Shown here: one piece after another, positions 26,401 through 34,927 of the stretch
Position numbering within the stretch: position 1 is the first letter of the stretch
Layout of the letters: every line of letters begins with the position of its first letter
Assembly: GCA_943736015.1 (NCBI GenBank)
Contig: OX031065.1
Coordinates: forward strand, 50,012,992 to 50,076,991
Direction of reading: 5' to 3'
DNA length: 64,000 bases
From: Tridacna crocea
Taxonomy: Eukaryota > Mollusca > Bivalvia > Cardiida > Cardiidae
Translations under genes and position numbers: made by a program
Notes under the pieces: model-generated
The model's database searches: none
What the model was told of the DNA's origin: nothing
The model's input: only the letters and a program-made list of their open reading frames with translations

Positions 26401-29400
26401 TCTGTCTGAAATACGTGTCTTCCATAATCCACTAGGAAACTGAAAGAAATTCATGCACATCAAAATACAAGATGGATGGTTTCGCATGTTCACTTAGTTT
26501 GAAACAAATGACGAAAGAAACAGGCTGTTGTGCAACACGTCATTTTAACAATTATGAAACATGGATATGGTTATAATTCTTCAGTTATTACCATCCTAAC
26601 ACTTCTAGCGCAAAATGGAATTAAATTTCTTATTAATTGATAAATAAGGATTTATACTGGTATAATATTTTTGCACATTTCTGATGGACCAGAAATTTAT
26701 TTGATGTTCATCTTGAAGATATTTGTTGATATTTTGTTATTTTTTCAGAAAAGGGAGGTAATTCTTATTTCCTTTTTTTTTTTTACCCCCATTATATGGT
26801 TATTCTAAGGATATGTCTTCCTGGATAAAAATTTACAGTAACCACAACATAAGGTTGGCCATTCCGCAACACAATCAAAATAAATCTAAGCTCAAGACCA
26901 CACTGACCGAGGTGGAAAAAAAAATTCCTGATTTTTTAAAAAAAATTCCTGAAATTTGAACATGGAATTACAAAAATTCCTGAAATGGTCCCTTATTGAG
27001 AGCACTGATCATGTAAGGGCCAAATTTGACCACACTGATTGATTGATTTATGATGTTTAAATTTACATCGTTTTCAACATTATTTTAGTTATATCGTGGC
27101 AGCCAGTGCACCTATCCATGCGTTCCTTGAGTTTCTATTACTAATTAATTTGCATAATTTTCTTTCCAAGCCACTGGCTGCTTTTCCACATGATCATCAT
27201 GAAACGATGGTCAGCAGTGGGAGAGGAATGAATCCCTGTTGCAGTGATTATCATCAATCCTCAGGAGGAAATTGGCCGGGCCAAGGATCTAACTCTGGTC
27301 CTCATGTTCTCAAGTCATGCACGCTACCGACTGAATTACCGGGCTCAAAATTGGATGGATATTCAGAGAAATTAAAAAAAAAAGTTCCTGTTCTTCAGCT
27401 CTTTTTTTGTGCAGTACTCAGTGGTGTCCTTATGTTGAAAAAACTGGGGGACACCAGTGTCTCCCTTGGTAAAATCTTAGGGGACATTCTGTGAAGCGGA
27501 GGGACACTGACCACTTCAAATAACTTGACTTCATGCATGTATATTTGTATGCATATTAGTACAACCCTTGTTGCTAACAAATGGTTTGAAAGTTTCAAAA
27601 CAGACTCGCATCAAGCCTGATAGATATCCATTGGAATCATTCAAAGGTAACCAAAACATTGTTTACTGCTGCATGACGACTTTTGTCTATTTTTTTTTCC
27701 AAGTTGTTGGCCACTATTTTACTTGGGCCACAGTGAGAACTACATTAGTATGCCATTAGTATATATGGTAACATCCCGAAGACATAGTTTGCAAGCTAAG
27801 TTCTTGACCCTTAGGGCTATGACCTAGTTCTTGCCTTATATCATGCTATATAAATCAATAAGAACAGTCCGTAGTTATAGCCCTTACAAACAATTCCAGG
27901 GAAAGGAAGGTCTTTTGCTATACTTACAGGAGTGTAAAATTTGTGAAAAAATTACGCGTTCATATGACTATCAATTTGTCCCAACTTCGGGAATTGAATA
28001 ACCAAATGAAAAATTACATTGGTTAGAAATGGTGTTGGTGTATATACAAAGTAGATGGTGTTTAATACTTACTTTTTCTGGTGGCTTGACTGGTACACCT
28101 GTTCCAATCTAACAATCATACAGGTATAATAATCTAACCAAAGCAGTGTTCAGCAAACCCATCAAGCACTTTATAGATGTGCATGTGTAATAAAGGGTGA
28201 CAGATGTTTAGGTAACAGACGAGTTCGGTAACATAAGACTTATAGTGTAAATCAATCGGAATTTGGATGTTTCGGTAACAAAGCAATTATGTTGTGTGTA
28301 CGTTCTGTGAGGTTCTTAACACCTTATAATGTGTGTACGTTCTGTGAGGTTCTTAACACCTACTATAGTATATGGCTTTGTTTTGTTCAAACCTTTTACT
28401 TTTACACTTTTCACCCATTTATCCCTTGAAAGATAGGTTCAAACCTTTTGTTTTTTTCACTTTCTACCCTCTTTTGCTCGATAAATAGGCAGACCATATG
28501 GTCGATACAAACAGCATGAAATGAGGTACATAACAAAAAATTATTGATGAAACATAGTGGAAATTACAAATTAAGGATTTAAATAATGAAGGTTTGAACA
28601 AAGTAAAACCATGCGACATGTCACGATACATAACACTATATAATTGCTTTGTTACCGAAACATCTAATCGATCTACTCTATAAGTCTATGTTACCGAACT
28701 CGTCTGTTACCGAAACATCCGTAAATCGTAATAAACGTCCTGTATCGTGATCGAAAGGATGTTCTGGACTTTCAGTTTTACTTTTGTTTAGTGTTCGCCG
28801 TTAAATAACCTGTAATCTGAATTTTACCTGACAAATTAAAAATTTATTAGTTTTAAAGTGTACTTGTCTGACAGGACAAAGTTGGAATTTTTCTAGTTGC
28901 CCGAAGCCAAATGTGTACTTGTCAAGGGTGACAGATGTTTCGGTAACAGACGAGTTCGGTAACATAGACTTATAGAGTAAATCGATTGGATGTTTCGGTA
29001 ACAAAGCAATTATATTGCGTTTTTGTTCTATGACGTTGTTTACACCTAATGTATGGCTTTGTTTTGTTCAAACCTTTTACTTTTGCACTTTTCATCCATT
29101 TATCCCTTGATAGCTAGGTTCAAACCCTTTTTTTTTCCCCACTTTCCTCCCTTTTCGCTTGATAGATAGCCTGAAATCCACATGGTCAGTACATACAGCA
29201 TGGAATGAGGTTTGTAACAAAAAAATTATTTATAAAACATAGTGGAAATTACAAATTAAGGTTTTAAAAACGAAGGTTTAAATAAAATTAAGTCATGCAA
29301 TCATGGGTATACAGAACGTCACAATACATAAACACTATATAATTGCTTTGTTACCGAAACATCCAATTGATTCACTCTATAAGTCTATGTTACCGAACTC

Positions 29401-29934
29401 GTCCGTTTCCGAAACATCCGTAAATCTTTGTCAAGTCAAGACAAGCACAATTTTACACCTCTAGACTAAATTATTAATTTCACTGATTTTGGAATTCCAA
29501 TGTGAATTTATATTTACCATTAACACTGCGAAAACATTCTTGGAGGTCATGCTTCCCTATTTCTTCATCAGTGATTGCATTTGAATACAGCTATATTTTT
29601 TTCTTCTGTGAACCGGTTCACAAAGAAATTAGAGAAGTCGAAATTTTCAGATTATCCACACCAGATGGAACGACGGTTAAATGTCACGAATTTTGGTGTA
29701 TGAGTTATATGTATTTAAATTCTATTTGGTTTCCTCGTAATATTCAAATACGACAATCTGAAAATGAAACATAAATTTAAGAACAGAATATTTTGAAAGG
29801 AAAACATGATTTAGAAGTTAGAAGGATTTTGACCCCTGTCGAAGTATTCCGTTCTTCCATGCCAGTCAAGACTCACCTCGAAATCTCAGTTCCGCACTTG
29901 GTTGAATATCAAGAACTTGGTCTAATTTTGACAT
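11283..29934 (-). CDS. VAPB: VAMP-associated protein (VAPA/VAPB co-orthologue), 7 coding exons
   Basis: Exons (minus strand, in order): 29934-29877, 24156-24004, 22699-22593, 18052-17966, 16180-16070, 12335-12240, 11453-11283. They sum to 783 nt, 260 residues plus stop, and join in frame with AG/GT borders throughout. VAP is an ER tail-anchored protein whose MSP domain binds FFAT motifs of lipid-transfer and tether proteins at membrane contact sites. Seen: MSP domain about residues 5-125 including [20 protein letters not shown]56 (position mutated in human ALS8) and the FFAT-pocket pair K87/M89 are conserved at the same numbers as human VAPB; a coiled coil about 176-214; and a C-terminal membrane anchor about 242-260 with GIIIG (a GxxxG motif). 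Length compares with 243 residues for human VAPB. Start chosen because MSKLDQVL aligns with the family N terminus. Introns carry many TTAA-MITEs and one pearl-like element. Identification by remembered family sequence; orthology to VAPA versus VAPB is not resolved. Confidence 0.95.
11533..11761 (+). mobile_element. TTAA-MITE A, termini mutated, in VAP 5' of exon 7
   Basis: Lies in VAP intron 6; hairpin GTAACCAGCATTTTC clear. Confidence 0.75.
11987..12221 (+). mobile_element. TTAA-MITE B in VAP intron 6
   Basis: Both TTAA ends intact. Its right end is 19 nt from VAP exon 6. Confidence 0.88.
12240..12335 (-). CDS. VAPB: VAP exon 6 (coiled coil)
   Basis: 32 codons (residues 173-204) with a charged heptad-like run [20 protein letters not shown], matching the VAP coiled-coil segment in place and character. 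Acceptor TTTTGCAG, donor GTATTG. A family B MITE (11987-12221) begins 19 nt into the next intron. Confidence 0.9.
12511..12739 (-). mobile_element. TTAA-MITE A
   Basis: TTAACCCATTACC and GGTAATGGGTTAA, hairpin intact, VAP intron 5. Carries AATAAA on the plus strand. Confidence 0.9.
12915..13141 (-). mobile_element. TTAA-MITE A
   Basis: Right terminus GGTAAAGGGTGAA shared with the next copy (TTAA mutated to TGAA). Confidence 0.8.
13138..13364 (+). mobile_element. TTAA-MITE A, abutting tail-to-head
   Basis: Starts at the shared TGAA and ends ACTGAA. Confidence 0.78.
13498..13726 (-). mobile_element. TTAA-MITE A, ACTGTG subtype
   Basis: Stem GAAAACACTGTGGG pairs exactly with CCCACAGTGTTTTC. 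Confidence 0.9.
13752..13982 (-). mobile_element. TTAA-MITE A
   Basis: Intact; 25 bp from the previous copy and in the same orientation. Confidence 0.9.
14515..14660. repeat. Dispersed palindromic repeat, second copy
   Basis: Opens CAACATGCGAAAAAGGGCATT and closes AATACCCTTTTCGCGTGTTG; inner AAAGTGTCRTYTYGGATTAGCC motifs link it to 5870-6095. Confidence 0.6.
14708..14937 (-). mobile_element. TTAA-MITE A
   Basis: TTAACCCATTAAC left; GGAAAGGGTTAA right. Confidence 0.88.
14938..16069. other. VAP intron 5 sequence, nothing recognised
   Basis: No exon-like frame or repeat match; an open frame at 15066-15437 (minus) has no splice or family support. Confidence 0.4.
16070..16180 (-). CDS. VAPB: VAP exon 5 (linker)
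   Basis: 37 codons (residues 136-172), [10 protein letters not shown]... to ...SSVHKN, phase 0, AG acceptor and GTAAGG donor. The sequence is a low-conservation linker, so the call depends on splice sites and frame. A MITE end (16207) is 27 nt upstream of the acceptor. Confidence 0.85.
16207..16435 (+). mobile_element. TTAA-MITE A
   Basis: Intact; VAP intron 4, close to the exon 5 acceptor. Confidence 0.9.
16649..16827 (+). mobile_element. TTAA-MITE A, shortened flank
   Basis: TTAACCATTTCC left, TTTGGTTAA right; 179 bp from deletions in both flanks. Confidence 0.78.
16917..17144 (-). mobile_element. TTAA-MITE B
   Basis: Full length; one stem arm carries a small insertion (CACCTTTAAGTTTTGC). 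Confidence 0.86.
17483..17753. mobile_element. Snap-back MITE A with two long flanks
   Basis: Left side has the long flank (AACAAAATTTTAGGCTTGTCC, GCATTTGCAGAC) and right side has its inverse (GTTATCTGCAAATGC, GACTAGTCTAAAATT). The short flank is missing, so the whole 271 bp is palindromic. The hairpin centre has a small deletion. Confidence 0.8.
17966..18052 (-). CDS. VAPB: VAP exon 4 (end of MSP domain)
   Basis: Encodes [18 protein letters not shown] and a divergent linker, residues 107-135, phase 0 at both ends. WKEA...[10 protein letters not shown] is a family signature. Confidence 0.95.
18235..18355. repeat. Dispersed repeat with GTGCATTCTGAT core
   Basis: Shares GAAGATCAAAGA..CTGCA..TCTGTGCATTCTGAT and AAAAGGTTCTTGAGTAGTGCTTA with 55000-55105. 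Confidence 0.5.
18432..18629. mobile_element. Fold-back MITE (GGGCCCGTATTCACC family), copy 2
   Basis: GGGCCCGAATTCACCAACC opens and its inverse closes the element; arms about 95 bp meet at GCTAAACCGAATGGTTTAGC. Confidence 0.8.
18767..20880 (+). mobile_element. Pearl/Helentron-like non-autonomous element 2, in VAP intron 3
   Basis: Same ends as element 1: ACAAGAGGACCATGATGG and GCTCACCTGAG at left, hairpin GAGCACTTCGTGCTC (20851-20865) and CTCAGGTGAGGTAAAAAG at right. No coding capacity. Confidence 0.75.
18810..20640 (+). repeat. Tandem array of 11 units, about 166 bp
   Basis: ACTTGTGACCCCxGG recurs at about 18824, 18988, 19155, 19321, 19489, 19651, 19818, 19986, 20155, 20323 and 20489. Inner units are the most alike, as expected from recent unit duplication. 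Confidence 0.85.
20941..21135 (+). mobile_element. TTAA-MITE A, right end lost
   Basis: TTAACCCATAACC left, intact hairpin; breaks off after GCTTTCAATTTG. Confidence 0.75.
21295..21400. repeat. Dispersed repeat (GCTTGGTATTATGCA ... CTTTTGTAAGAGCATG)
   Basis: Related blocks occur at 50683-50750, 51445-51535 and 57830-57910. Function and class unknown. Confidence 0.5.
21478..21705 (+). mobile_element. TTAA-MITE A
   Basis: TTAACCCTTTACC left, GTAAAGGGTTAA right. Confidence 0.88.
21730..21879 (-). mobile_element. TTAA-MITE A, long flank deleted
   Basis: 150 bp; TTAA ends kept. Stem has the covariant pair GTGGGTAAAGG / CCTTTACCCAC. Confidence 0.8.
21880..22070 (+). repeat. MITE-like decayed copy
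   Basis: Starts at the preceding TTAA; hairpin strongly eroded. Confidence 0.45.
22231..22458 (-). mobile_element. TTAA-MITE A
   Basis: Hairpin intact; termini TTAAAGTTTACC and GTAAAGGATTAA. Confidence 0.82.
22593..22699 (-). CDS. VAPB: VAP exon 3 (FFAT-binding strand)
   Basis: Encodes [20 protein letters not shown] and on to residue 106. K87 and M89, the residues known in VAP proteins to contact FFAT peptides, are present. Acceptor GTTTACAG, donor GTAATT. Confidence 0.95.
22747..22767. repeat. (TC)n microsatellite
   Basis: About ten TC dinucleotides in VAP intron 2, close to exon 3. Confidence 0.9.
22792..23027 (+). mobile_element. TTAA-MITE A
   Basis: TTAACCCTTTACC left; right end eroded (GGTAGTCTAGAG). 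Confidence 0.78.
23063..23274 (+). mobile_element. TTAA-MITE A
   Basis: Both TTAA ends; apex GGTAATCATCATT shows decay. Confidence 0.82.
23329..23568 (+). mobile_element. TTAA-MITE A, diverged
   Basis: Ends intact; first stem arm poorly conserved. Confidence 0.72.
23757..23975 (+). mobile_element. TTAA-MITE A, termini lost
   Basis: Hairpin and both flanks recognisable; abuts VAP exon 2. Confidence 0.7.
24004..24156 (-). CDS. VAPB: VAP exon 2 (core of MSP domain)
   Basis: Begins after TTTGTTTCAG with the rest of G20, then [17 protein letters not shown] and onward to residue 70, including the RYCVRPNSG signature with P56. Ends at GTAAGC. A degenerate TTAA-MITE (23757-23975) starts about 28 nt into the downstream intron. 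Confidence 0.95.
24504..24732 (+). mobile_element. TTAA-MITE A
   Basis: Intact; right TTAA shared with the next copy. VAP intron 1. Confidence 0.9.
24729..24957 (+). mobile_element. TTAA-MITE A, abutting
   Basis: Head-to-tail after the previous copy; GTAAAGGATTAA right end. Confidence 0.88.
25256..25484 (-). mobile_element. TTAA-MITE A
   Basis: TTAACCCTTTACC and TAAATGGTTAA; near-perfect hairpin. Confidence 0.88.
25567..27030 (+). mobile_element. Partial pearl-like element 3, interrupted
   Basis: ACAAGAGGGCCATGATAGCC start and one tandem-type unit (AACTTGTGACCATCATG ... TAAGGGCCAAATTTGACC) split by the insertion at 25752-27007. 3' end not found. Confidence 0.6.
25752..27007. mobile_element. 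1.26-kb TIR element nested in pearl-like element 3
   Basis: Perfect 16-bp TIRs CAGTGCTCTCAATAAG and inverse (26992-27007), flanked by ATCATG on both sides. CAGTG termini resemble hAT elements, but the visible duplication is 6 bp, not 8. Subterminal GGACGTTTTT inverted pieces near 25790-25890; right subterminus repeats AAAAATTCCTGA. No transposase seen. Confidence 0.75.
27016..27352 (-). mobile_element. tRNA-derived SINE, family 2
   Basis: Minus-strand 5' head GTAATTCAGTCGGTAGCGTG with B box AGTTAGATCC; body GATTGATGATAATCACTGC and GGGATTCATTCCTCTCCC shared with 49746, 52274 and 58618; 3' tail of TCAATCA repeats. Confidence 0.7.
27360..28194. other. VAP intron 1, nothing firm
   Basis: Short open frames only; no splice-supported exon recognised. 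Confidence 0.4.
28195..28727. mobile_element. Fold-back TIR element, copy 1
   Basis: 533 bp with about 110-bp terminal inverted repeats (GATGTTTCGGTAACA, GACGAGTTCGGTAACATA, AACAAAGCAATTATRT). Flanked by exact 8-bp GTAATAAA (28187-28194, 28728-28735). Holds an internal tandem copy of TGTGTGTACGTTCTGTGAGG. No ORF. Confidence 0.85.
28926..29426. mobile_element. Fold-back TIR element, copy 2
   Basis: 501 bp, same TIRs and internal sequence as copy 1. Flanks CTTGTCAA and TTTGTCAA agree at seven of eight bases. 8-bp duplications suggest a hAT-type transposase acting in trans (inference). Confidence 0.82.
29877..29934 (-). CDS. VAPB: VAP exon 1 (N terminus of MSP domain)
   Basis: Encodes [19 protein letters not shown] plus the first base of G20, ending at a GTGAGT donor. 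The ATG is 29934-29932. Phase 1 matches exon 2. No second in-frame ATG is needed to reproduce the family N terminus. Confidence 0.93.
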
Positions 29935-30949
29935 ATTTGGCGTTCCACGAAATGACACTATTTATTAAACGGATATCAACTCATCAATTTATTACACATC
30001 TGCAGTGTTTTCCTATATCGAGTACGCATGCGCACAATTAAATCCGCCCGAATGGGACAAAATCTTTTTAAAACGAAATAAGAATAGTAAATAAAAGATT
30101 AAGCACATAATTCAATCACATGTTTATCACTATATTGCGGTTTAATCATTAAAATTATTATTTTTTCAAATTAAAGCAACTTGTTATCCGAATTCTATCA
30201 GAACATTTGACCTTACAATAAAATAGAATGAAATGAATACTTCGCTAAATATTACATCATGTCGTGTCCATCTAAACTGGTTCCCGCTATACAGTGCTCG
30301 AACCTGTCTCATTAATTAATCTTATACGTTCGACAAATGTCGAACATAATGTTATGTTTTCGTAAGTTCTTGTTATTTCCTATTGCATCTAGACCACACT
30401 GCGTTAACATCTATCATTCTGAACAAGACTTGTTTATGAGTTTCTGATGCTAAAAAAGTACACAATCGTGCAATTGTCTAGGGGAGAAAACTCGTAAAGT
30501 TCAATACTCCATCTTTCAAGATTTGCTTCCCTTGATACAATCAACATTCCGCCGCCCCCTCCATCAACCCAGCTGCTGGGAGTCTTAATATGTCAAGTTT
30601 TGATTCAGATTTTCAGAATTTATTCCTTTTCGAACAAATCATGTCTGTACTTAAAAGTGAAAGTAAACAATGTAAGCCCACAAAAATCTAAACTATTTTC
30701 AGATTTATCGCAGATTAGAATGCAGGTCCCCCGGCCGTCACGGTGGTACGAATTTTCTATTTACTCATACTAAAAATTACAGGTTCATTACATGTCCCTT
30801 GTTACGCGCGACAGAAGGAACAGAAAGCGCATTTAGTAATATACTGGGAGGCATAAAAAGTATACATCTCACATAGAACTACCGCATTCTGTTGCTGTTT
30901 GTATTTTGCAATCCCCGATGTTCCCCTTGTTTTTGAGGTCTATGCGTTC
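29935..30949. other. VAP upstream region
   Basis: Presumed VAP promoter and 5' UTR near 29935-30060, then unremarkable AT-rich DNA. Confidence 0.4.
30025..30034. promoter_or_regulatory. NRF1-like motif upstream of VAP
   Basis: CGCATGCGCA, about 90 bp upstream of the VAP ATG, is close to the palindromic NRF1 consensus that is common at TATA-less housekeeping promoters. No TATA box is obvious. A motif match only. Confidence 0.35.
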
Positions 30950-31077
30950 AGGTCCGTTCCGGTCTTTCCATATTCCAATGTCGGATCTTTCAATTCAGTT
31001 AATGTTTATTCTGACGATTTCTACGTCCGATTTTTAATCTGATAGAATTTTGGCCCTTTCCTGGTTTTCTCCTTTAT

Positions 31078-31304
31078 TTAACCCTTTCCCAAACGACAAA
31101 TTTTAGACTCTTCGAAACTGAAAGAGTTTGCAGACGACAATTTCAAATTTGATAATAATGGCAGAAAGTTCTGCAAATGGTAGAAAGCACAGCGGGAAAA
31201 GGAGAAATTGCTCGTTACGAGCAATTTCTCCTTTTCCTACAGTGTTTTCTAAAGACTTGTTCTGCAGACACGTAAAAACAAGGGCTTGTTTGGGAAAGGG
31301 TTAA
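31078..31304 (-). mobile_element. TTAA-MITE A-related, inner stem of type C
   Basis: A-type flanks, but inner stem GGAGAAATTGCTCG / CGAGCAATTTCTCC. Inserted in a satellite unit at TTAA. Confidence 0.85.
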
Positions 31305-32251
31305 AAGTCCATATTAATCATTTTTAAGGTCCGTTCCGGTTTTTCCATGCCTCAAAATCTGATCTTTTCAATTCAGTTCTGGTTAATTTTAATGGTTAAA
31401 ATAACCAATATTTGATGCTTATGATAAGAATTTGGTCTGTTCCTGATGTTCCCATTGTTTTAAAGTCAGTTTAGTTCACTCTTTTACGTCCGTTCCGGTC
31501 TTACAAACTTCAAAACTTTTTATCTTTTTACTTTCTATTCTCATGTCCTATATTTCGATGTTTCTGATACGATTTAGGTCTTTTCCCGATTTCCTCTGGT
31601 TTTAATAAAGTCCTTTCGAGGGCCTTTTAGGTTCTGTTCAAGTCCGTTCCGGTTTTTCCATGCCTCAATATTCAAGCTTTTCAATTCAGTTATGTTTCAT
31701 TTTAGTGCTTATTTACATTATACAGCTTGAAATGCATAGTATTTATTTACATTTTATGTTTTTGATAGAATTTTGGTCCGCTCCTGATGCTCCCTTTGTT
31801 TTCCCTTTGTTTTTCATAGTCCAAAATCGGATCTTTTCAGTATGGTAAATGTTCATTCTTACTATTTGTACGTCCGATAATTGATGTTTCTGATACGGTT
31901 TAGATCTTTTCTCGATTTTCTCTTTGGTTTTAAAGTCCAAAGGCAGGCCTTTTAAGGTCTGTTCAGGCCCGGCCCGGTTTTTCATGTTCAATATTTAATC
32001 TTATCAATTCATTTCTGGTTCATTCATATTGTCGACATTTGATTTTTTCTATTATCAATATTGATCCGTTCCTGATATTCACGCCGTTTTTGAAGTCAAT
32101 AGACAGGCCTTTTGTGGTCCGTTCAGGTCCGTTCCGGTTTTACAATACATGATTGGATGTTTTCAATGCGGCTCATGTTCATTCCACCGAACATTATACG
32201 ATGTTTTGATAGGGTTTAGGCCCATTTAATTTTTCCCCCTTTACCTTACTT

Positions 32252-32740
32252 GAAGGTGGGTATTTAGAATTTTCACATCACATCAATTAAAGAATAGAAA
32301 TATATCACTGAAATTAATATGAAAAAAACAATACAAATCATCAATAATTAAGAATCATAAATTTACGAAAAAATTTTTTTTGATGGTATTCCCTTAAAAG
32401 GCTACGTAGCCTCTTAAGCTATTTTTAGATTTCGCGCCAAAAATCAATAAAGCATTGTGGGAATGTCAAGTTACTGGCACGTGACTAATAACGCTTAAAT
32501 TCCATTACATAACAAACATGTAATAATTATTTTCCACAATGTCTTCTTCGGACGGATGTTTTAAACTTTGTCTGTGTTTTCCTGTATTTAAATTAGAGAA
32601 TTGATAATCTAAAATTAGAACGTGTCTCCCGTTGGTCCGTTCTAAATCTCTAATTTCTCGTGTTATGGGATGGTTTTCGACTGCTGGGGTTTTATGAACG
32701 CAAATTAAAAGGCTATGGGAATATAAGGATGATTCTTTTG
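32252..32740 (+). repeat. Left arm of a large inverted repeat
   Basis: Pairs with 34438-34912 over about 480 bp with indels; shared blocks include CTATTTTTAGATTT, GGCGC, CATTGTGGGAATGT and GGATGGTTTTCGACTGCTGG. Outer end GAAGGTGGGTATTTAG. Confidence 0.75.
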
Positions 32741-33319
32741 CACTTTGTAAAATTTTCGTCCCAAAAATCTGAAGGGCCACCTTTAAATGACGATAGTGTT
32801 TCGTTTTATAGGGTCCGTTTAGGTCCGTTCCGGTTTTTCCGTGCTCGAATACTGATCTTTTCAATTCCGTTTCTGTTTATTTTGACTCTTCTGCCACCCG
32901 ATATTTGATGCTTCTGATAAGATTTATGTCATTTGCCGTTTGATTTAAAAGTCCATATGTGCACTTTATAGGGCGTAGGGTCCGTTCCTTAAGGTTTTTC
33001 CATACTTCGATATCTGCTCAATTCATTTCTTGTTCATTTTGACGCTTCCAACGTCTGGCGTTTGAAAGTGTAGGTCCATTCCAAGTTTTACCATTTATCT
33101 TTTAGTCCCTAGAAAGGCTTTTGAGGGTCCATTCAGGTCTGTTCCGGGTTTCCATACTCTTTTTGGGGATTTTTTCTATTCAATTCATGTTCATTATGAC
33201 AATTTGATCAAGGCATTACTTGATACTTGTGATAAGGTATAGGTCTTTTGTAATTTTTTCCTTTTTTTAAAAAGGTCAATAGCTTACCTTTTTAGGTTCC
33301 ACTAAGGTCCGTTCCATTT

Positions 33320-34190
33320 TTGTGGTATTTGTCGACGACAATACCACTATGAGTTCAAGATTGAATTTTGATAACCATGTATCTTATTTTGTGCAAAGCC
33401 GAAGGAAATAAATCCAGTTCAACTCATTTTTTCTCAGGCAAATGAGTTTTTCGGTGGCACTCAGATATGTAATTTGAAATGGCATATTAAAATACATTGG
33501 GCGAGGCCATCGATCGTTGAGATACTTATTTTTGATTGAAAATAGCTTTCTCTCGCTCATAGCCTTTTATTGGCGCAATGATACAAATTCGCCTACTAAC
33601 CCTGGGCTTTTTCGTTCCAAAACCAATTCTTTCCATGGCTTGTTCGTCCTATGACTGCTCACTACTCCATTTCATTGCTCATGAATATTTATAGATCGAA
33701 GTAATTGATTGTAATGCTGGATATTAAATCTAAAAGGCTACAGATACTAGTATTTCAAAATTATAGTTTTCAGGAACAAACTTAATTTTGTTCAATATAT
33801 CAATAGCACTTTTCTCTCTATTCGTCATTCATTCTACTGTCCTGCTTCCTCATAATGATCAAAGGGAGACCACATATACAAAAATAAACCAAATTTTTGT
33901 CATGAGTACTCTCCCTTCAACCGAAAAAGTATTCATTTGCTTAGTGGGATGACATTTAAGCCAATATTTGTCTCTGTTTCTTTCAAACTGTAAATTCCAC
34001 ACAATGGGTTTCCTTGACAAATATCACTTTAGCGCTCTCAACGCTTTGATTTCCACACAAATTGGATTTTTTTTTTTACTTCAAGTTATATTACTACTGA
34101 AAAAAAAGCACGATATTTGATGTTTATGCTTCAGGTTTCGGTCTGTCCAATAGTTTCTCTTTGATTTAAAAGATCATATATTCACTTTTA
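33320..34190. other. Spacer inside the inverted repeat, nothing recognised
   Basis: AT-rich; one satellite remnant each side. Confidence 0.35.
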
Positions 34191-34437
34191 AAGGTCTTTT
34201 CAGGTCCGTTCCGGTTTTTCCTACCTTTTATCCTAGAGAGTTTTCCAGCAAGATTACTGTCTTACCTGAATTTTAAAGTCGTATACAAATTGATTTTACT
34301 TCAATATTAAGGTCGATTCCTTGCAGCCCTATGTCATGGAAGTTCATCTTCAGCTTATCTGAATATGCTCAGGCGTTTCCCTATTCCAATACCAAATAAA
34401 TTAATTATTGCCTTAAAGGTGCTATAAATATAAAAAA

Positions 34438-34912
34438 AAAGAATCATCCTTTTAGTCCCGAAGCCTTATGATTTTCATTCATAAAGCCCCAGTAGTCGAA
34501 AACCATCCGACAACAAGAGAAATTAGAGATTTACTACAGCCTACGTCGATACCAACGGGAAACACAGTCTATTTTTGCATGAGCAACTCGCTCATTGACA
34601 TACCGGAAATACACAGACGAAGCTTCAAACATAGAGACATTTATGGCAAATAACTACATATTGGTTATGTTATGGAATTTGAGCGTCATTAGTCACTTGT
34701 CAGTCACTCAACATTCCCACAATGCTTTTTTTTTATTTTTGGCGCAAAATCTAAAAATAGCTTACGAGGCTATGTAGCCATAAAGAAAAAAAATCTTTTT
34801 GTAATTTTATGATTCTTAATTATTTATGATTTGTATTGTTTTTTTCATATAAATTTCGGTGATATATATATTTTTTTTAATTTAGTGAGAATTGAAAAAC
34901 CTAAATATCCAC
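34438..34912 (-). repeat. Right arm of the large inverted repeat
   Basis: Inverse of 32252-32740; outer end reads CTAAATATCCACCTTTAAG. Confidence 0.75.
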
Positions 34913-34927
34913 CTTTAAGCGTTTACA

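Larger units (their letters stand above)
30950..34230 (+). repeat. Degenerate satellite, about 150-170 bp period
   Basis: Marker GGTCCGTTCCGGTTTTTCC recurs near 30950, 31326, 31488, 31641, 31965, 32125, 32822, 32988, 33135, 33305 and 34202. The 376-bp first spacing becomes about 153 once the MITE at 31078-31304 is removed. Units are interrupted by the inverted repeat described separately. Confidence 0.75.

Noticed and set aside
27096..27494. 132-codon frame with a hydrophobic start
   Set aside because: It overlaps a minus-strand SINE and runs through its tRNA-like head.
29502..30041. Plus-strand frames at the VAP start
   Set aside because: They overlap VAP exon 1 in antisense and resemble no family.
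32505..34653. Two similar frames (119 and 61 codons) as a duplicated gene
   Set aside because: They lie in the inverted repeat arms, so similarity follows from the DNA; frames diverge and shift and have no family match.
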